DNA of 15,433 nucleotides from Promethearchaeota archaeon (lineage in GTDB: Archaea > Asgardarchaeota > Lokiarchaeia > Sigynarchaeales > SOKP01), in NCBI GenBank assembly GCA_014729315.1, contig WJKD01000769.1, positions 1 through 15,433 of the forward strand, in the 5' to 3' direction. The notes below the pieces were generated by a model. It saw only the letters and a program-made list of their open reading frames with translations. It did no database searches and was not told where the DNA came from. This document shows, one piece after another, positions 12,717-15,433 of this stretch (positions are counted from its first letter, which is position 1; every line of letters begins with the position of its first letter). Both the position numbers and the translations under genes were made by a program.

Positions 12717-14012
12717 TTAGGACTTTAAAATATTTTTATAACCTTCTCTAACGCTGGTATGTCCAACATCACCACCTGCTCCGCTTCCACCGCACGAATC
12801 GCCGGTAATAAAAAAGTTCTTTATATTAGGCATGCGATTTCCGGGTCTATTCAACCTATGCTGATGAATATTCACCTCAACTCCGTCAACCATCGGGAAA
12901 AATAAAATTCTTTCGTAGATTTTCTCTTTTTTTATACTTGGAAAAAATCTATAAATTGTATTTTTTAATTCTTCACATAATTTGTTTGCTTGAGTTTTTT
13001 CTTCGATATCTTCAACGTTCACAGCTCTAAAAAAACTCATTAAAGAATACCCTTCTGGAACAATTTCTGGAGATAAATTTGAGGGAACAAAACCAAACGC
13101 TAGCGGTTTTTCAAAAAATATGAAATCCTTTTCTGTAATACGGTGGGGAAGGCAATAATCGATAGAAATTCCTGCGGTTGGTCTAAGTTCTTTACATTTT
13201 AAGACAAAATTTTGATCACACTTAGATTTGTCAAGAATCGTAAATAGTTGTTGAACAGGAATAGTTGAAACAATTAGTTTACCGAAAAAAGTATTCTCTT
13301 TAGTTCGCACTCCGACAGCTTTTGAATCTTCAAGAATTATTTCCTCGACCTCGGTCTTCAATTTTATCTCTCCATTATCTTCTATCTTTTCTTTAAATCT
13401 TCTAAAAATTTCGTTCCATCCTCCTTTCGGATAAAAAATACTTCCTTTTTTCAAGACATTTTTTATATTCTCCAGTATTTCACCAGCAGAAGATCTTTCT
13501 GGAAATGGATTGACTTGTATACTAGAACTTACCATCTTTAAAAATTTTCTTAGTTCAAGAGATAAATTTTCTTGGTTCCACCAATCCTTTAAACTCACAT
13601 TGTATAGAGCTTCAAAATCTTTCGATTTCATTTTACTCATAATTTTTACAATGAGCGCCATAGTTTCTTTAAAGGGTACCATTTTTGAGTTCTTAATCTG
13701 TTCAACGCCTCCAGCAGGAAAAATAGTTTTAGTTCCATCGTCTAAAAACGCCCAGAAATCTCCGGGTTTGATAAATTCAATTGGTTTATTAATTTCTCTA
13801 AGAGATTTCGCAAGATCGCTTTTTGGACCAAAACGAATAGGATGTGGACCAAAATCAAGCTTGAAACCTTTTATCTCGTTTACTTTTGCTCTTCCCCCAA
13901 TTTGAGCGGTTTTTTCTAACACCAATGTTCTTCCGTGTTGAGACAATAAAGCACCGATGTGTAAACCTGCAATTCCCCCGCCAACTATAATATATTTGAA
14001 TTTTTTATTCAT
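12717..14012 (-). CDS. NAD(P)/FAD-dependent oxidoreductase, phytoene-desaturase-like
   Basis: The 431-residue flavoprotein belongs to the COG1233/amine-oxidase-like group that includes phytoene desaturases and related retinol saturases. The N-terminal Rossmann motif is GGGIAGLHIGALLSQHG (11-27), with Glu33 at the end of the second strand for the FAD ribose. IGGRAKVNEIKGFKLDFGPH (38-57) is the family's GGR segment. The C-terminal FAD-binding box is NFFITGDSCGGSGAGGDVGH. The middle third is the less conserved substrate domain. The ATG at 14012 is chosen because the Rossmann strand follows directly (MNKKFKYIIVGGG) and AGGTG stands about ten bases upstream; a longer frame into the divergent gene has no support. 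The substrate is unknown: no carotenoid or isoprenoid genes are nearby. Confidence 0.85.
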   Translation of the reverse strand: MNKKFKYIIVGGGIAGLHIGALLSQHGRTLVLEKTAQIGGRAKVNEIKGFKLDFGPHPIRFGPKSDLAKSLREINKPIEFIKPGDFWAFLDDGTKTIFPAGGVEQIKNSKMVPFKETMALIVKIMSKMKSKDFEALYNVSLKDWWNQENLSLELRKFLKMVSSSIQVNPFPERSSAGEILENIKNVLKKGSIFYPKGGWNEIFRRFKEKIEDNGEIKLKTEVEEIILEDSKAVGVRTKENTFFGKLIVSTIPVQQLFTILDKSKCDQNFVLKCKELRPTAGISIDYCLPHRITEKDFIFFEKPLAFGFVPSNLSPEIVPEGYSLMSFFRAVNVEDIEEKTQANKLCEELKNTIYRFFPSIKKEKIYERILFFPMVDGVEVNIHQHRLNRPGNRMPNIKNFFITGDSCGGSGAGGDVGHTSVREGYKNILKS

Positions 14013-14088
14013 GATGATTACACCTATTTTAATGAATACTAGTTGGATTATAAAAAATAAATAAGTTTTATTTAATTTATAATCAACT
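14013..14088. promoter_or_regulatory. Divergent promoter region between FAD oxidoreductase and Ham1 genes
   Basis: Only 76 bases separate the two start codons. A TTATAAAAAATAAAT stretch (14048-14062) and TTTTATTTAATTTATAAT (14066-14083) are candidate TATA elements, so at least the plus-strand transcript must have a very short leader or none. The minus strand carries AGGTG before its ATG. Confidence 0.4.
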
Positions 14089-14679
14089 ATGAATATCTCT
14101 GATAATAAAATATATTTTGTTACAGGTAATCCCCATAAATTCAAGGAAGTAAGTAAATTCTTTCAAGGTAAGGAATTGAATTATCAACTAAAACACTCAA
14201 CGCTGGAAACAGTTGAAATTCAGGCGGATACTTTAGAAGAGATTGTTAGATTCAAGCTTGAGTCTGTTAAAGAAGAAATAAATGATTCTTTTTTTGTAGA
14301 GGACGCAGGATTCTTTATTGATAGTCCACTTAAGGGATTCCCTGGACCTTATTCCTCCTATGTTTTTAATACAATTGGTAATCAAGGCATCCTTAAGTTA
14401 ATCACGGATTTCAACGAAACGCGTGCACATTTCGAGGCTGTGATTGCGTTATATTTAAAACCTTTTAACAAAATTAGTATTTTTAAAGGTTTAGCTCTGG
14501 GAAGACTATCAGAAGTCATTAAAGGAGAAAGAGGATTCGGCTTCGATCCCATATTTATTCCCAACGAATATCCTGATAAGACCTTTGCGGAGTTAACTGC
14601 GTCTGAGAAAAATAAAATTTCTCATCGAGGTAGGGCAATAAAAAAATTATTCCAAGTTCTTAAATCCGCGAAAATATAA
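14089..14679 (+). CDS. rdgB: XTP/dITP diphosphatase (Ham1/RdgB family)
   Basis: The 196-residue house-cleaning enzyme hydrolyses non-canonical purine triphosphates (dITP, XTP) to the monophosphate plus pyrophosphate, keeping them out of DNA and RNA. Family motifs are all present: FVTGNPHKFKEV (10-21) for the triphosphate, VEDAGFFID (70-78) with metal-binding acids, LKGFPGPYSSYV (81-92), GERGFGFDPIF (146-156) and SHRGRA (178-183). The length is standard. ATG 14089 has no Shine-Dalgarno and lies close to AT-rich TATA candidates, so translation may be leaderless. In many archaea this gene stands beside the kae1/bud32-rps15 group, which fits the uS15 gene 1.5 kb away here. The T-run at 14685-14690 follows the stop by five bases. 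Confidence 0.96.
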   Translation: MNISDNKIYFVTGNPHKFKEVSKFFQGKELNYQLKHSTLETVEIQADTLEEIVRFKLESVKEEINDSFFVEDAGFFIDSPLKGFPGPYSSYVFNTIGNQGILKLITDFNETRAHFEAVIALYLKPFNKISIFKGLALGRLSEVIKGERGFGFDPIFIPNEYPDKTFAELTASEKNKISHRGRAIKKLFQVLKSAKI

Positions 14680-14684
14680 TATGG

Positions 14685-14711
14685 TTTTTTAAATTTCAAA
14701 TTGAGAAATTT
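14685..14711 (+). terminator. T-run plus small hairpin between convergent Ham1 and RNase III genes
   Basis: TTTTTT (14685-14690) is followed by AAATTTC (14691-14697) and its perfect inverted copy GAAATTT (14705-14711) across a seven-base loop. On the plus strand the T-run is a simple archaeal terminator for Ham1. On the minus strand the hairpin precedes AAAAAA rather than T, so it is not a bacterial-type terminator for RNase III. Confidence 0.4.
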
Positions 14712-14804
14712 GCCTGTGAACTTTAGTTTTCTCATTTTATCAAAAAGCTCTAAATTATCTTTCTGAAGGTTATAATTCTCTATTTTGATTAAATTTTGCC
14801 TATT

Positions 14805-15433
14805 CTAAGAGTTTCCCTTAAGATATTGGTAGATTTTAAAGTAGAGATCTTGCTCTGCTTCCTTTTTAGTTTTATATTCTTCAGAACTCAAATTATCAGG
14901 TAAATAAATTAAAATTTCATTATCTCGGTTCATAATCCTCGGTCTCCTTGCAATCCATTTAGGAGCGTGGTCTGTTCCGTAATTTTCAAAATCAGAAATT
15001 ACTTTAGGCGTGATTCTATATTGCTTTTGTAAGTATTCAATTAATCGGTTTTTATTCCATATTCTTGAGCTTTTAATAATTTTATTCCAATCTTGATAAA
15101 ATCGGCTTACTATTATTTTTTCCACAACCTTCAAGTCCTTATCAGAATCTAAGTAAATTGCACCACACAACGCTTCTAACACATCAGCTAAGATGTGAGT
15201 ACCTCTTAGACTTTGTGTTTTTGATCTTAATATGTATTTATGGAGAAAAAAATACTTTTTTGCAATATAACTTAGAGTTTCATCGTTTTCTAAATGCTGC
15301 TTAGTTTTAGTTATATCACCAGCATCTCTGAGTATGTTATCTTCAACCTTAAATAGTTTAAGAATGAAAATGAGTTTAATTACTGCATCTCCTAGAATTT
15401 CTAGCGTGTTATAATCATCGATCATCAGTTCAT
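14805..15433 (-). CDS. rnc: Ribonuclease III with dsRNA-binding domain (N-terminus cut by window edge)
   Basis: About 208 codons are visible and the frame continues past the right edge, so roughly 25-40 N-terminal residues are missing. The enzyme cuts double-stranded RNA. The RNase III signature appears as YNTLEILGDAV (5-15 from the first visible Met) and ADVLEALCGAIYLD (80-93), giving metal-binding Glu9, Asp13, Asp81 and Glu84. The residue equivalent to E. coli Glu38 is Asn. The C-terminal dsRNA-binding domain runs from about 125 to 203: NRLIEYLQKQY, then DHAPKWIARRPRI, then the KTKKEAEQDLYFKIYQYL helix. The first visible Met is internal, since the frame reads Glu-Leu before it. RNase III is scarce in archaea, which process rRNA with a splicing-type endonuclease, so its presence is notable. 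The domain identification is secure. Confidence 0.92.
   Translation of the reverse strand, partial: ELMIDDYNTLEILGDAVIKLIFILKLFKVEDNILRDAGDITKTKQHLENDETLSYIAKKYFFLHKYILRSKTQSLRGTHILADVLEALCGAIYLDSDKDLKVVEKIIVSRFYQDWNKIIKSSRIWNKNRLIEYLQKQYRITPKVISDFENYGTDHAPKWIARRPRIMNRDNEILIYLPDNLSSEEYKTKKEAEQDLYFKIYQYLKGNS

Noticed and set aside
14013..14144. In-frame N-terminal extension of the FAD oxidoreductase by 44 residues
   Set aside because: It would overlap the divergent Ham1 start, its sequence is hydrophobic low-complexity AT-rich translation, and the FAD-binding strand begins right after ATG 14012, which has an AGGTG upstream.
14691..14711. Bacterial-type intrinsic terminator for RNase III
   Set aside because: On the minus strand the 7-bp A/T hairpin is followed by AAAAAA instead of a T-run.
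1..15433. CRISPR array, tRNA or rRNA genes
   Set aside because: No regularly spaced direct repeats and no tRNA arm or rRNA sequence patterns were noticed in any spacer. A tRNAscan or Infernal run was not possible.

Overview
The window looks like a piece of an Asgard archaeal genome, most likely Lokiarchaeia-like. The ribosomal proteins are the archaeal/eukaryotic types (uS15 with the S13e-like N-terminal extension, and S3Ae/eS1). There is a NikR nickel regulator and a small histone-fold protein. A secreted surface protein ends in a PGYE, membrane helix and basic tail of the kind common in Lokiarchaeota. One hypothetical protein has a predicted longin-like plus roadblock-like layout. The DNA is AT-rich with long gene-free spacers, except for one insertion sequence that is visibly richer in G and C. 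The Asgard assignment is an inference from gene content; no marker gene was compared.

Layout: 2-208 holds the C-terminal nickel-binding end of NikR (+). A histone-fold gene follows on the minus strand (533-736), then about 520 bases without a gene, then a large secreted, membrane-anchored surface protein (1257-2828, -). Upstream of that gene sits an apparently complete DDE insertion sequence (about 2957-4685). It has near-perfect 20-bp terminal inverted repeats, a structured leader and a YREK-type transposase. Rubrerythrin (4913-5416, +) converges on a cobalamin-binding-like radical SAM protein (5475-7064, -), which is preceded on the same strand by a sirtuin deacylase (7130-7951, -). After a 428-base AT-rich spacer comes the longin/roadblock-like protein (8380-9261, +), which converges on an AidB-like acyl-CoA dehydrogenase (9295-11037, -).

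The last third is informational. A uS15-S3Ae pair (12127-12585 and 11265-12101, -) has a TATA box so close that its transcript should be nearly leaderless. A phytoene-desaturase-like FAD oxidoreductase (12717-14012, -) is divergent from an XTP/dITP pyrophosphatase (14089-14679, +). An RNase III with a double-stranded-RNA-binding domain (14805 to beyond the right edge, -) closes the window. Ham1/RdgB near rps15 is a gene neighbourhood that recurs in archaea.

The genes do not form one pathway. Most are single transcription units set off by oligo-T tracts. No clearly new multi-gene system is visible. The items most worth following are the longin-roadblock fusion, the structured leader and possible 5' frame break of the insertion sequence, the archaeal RNase III, the poly-Glu tail on S3Ae, and the face-to-face-type histone with a truncated third helix.
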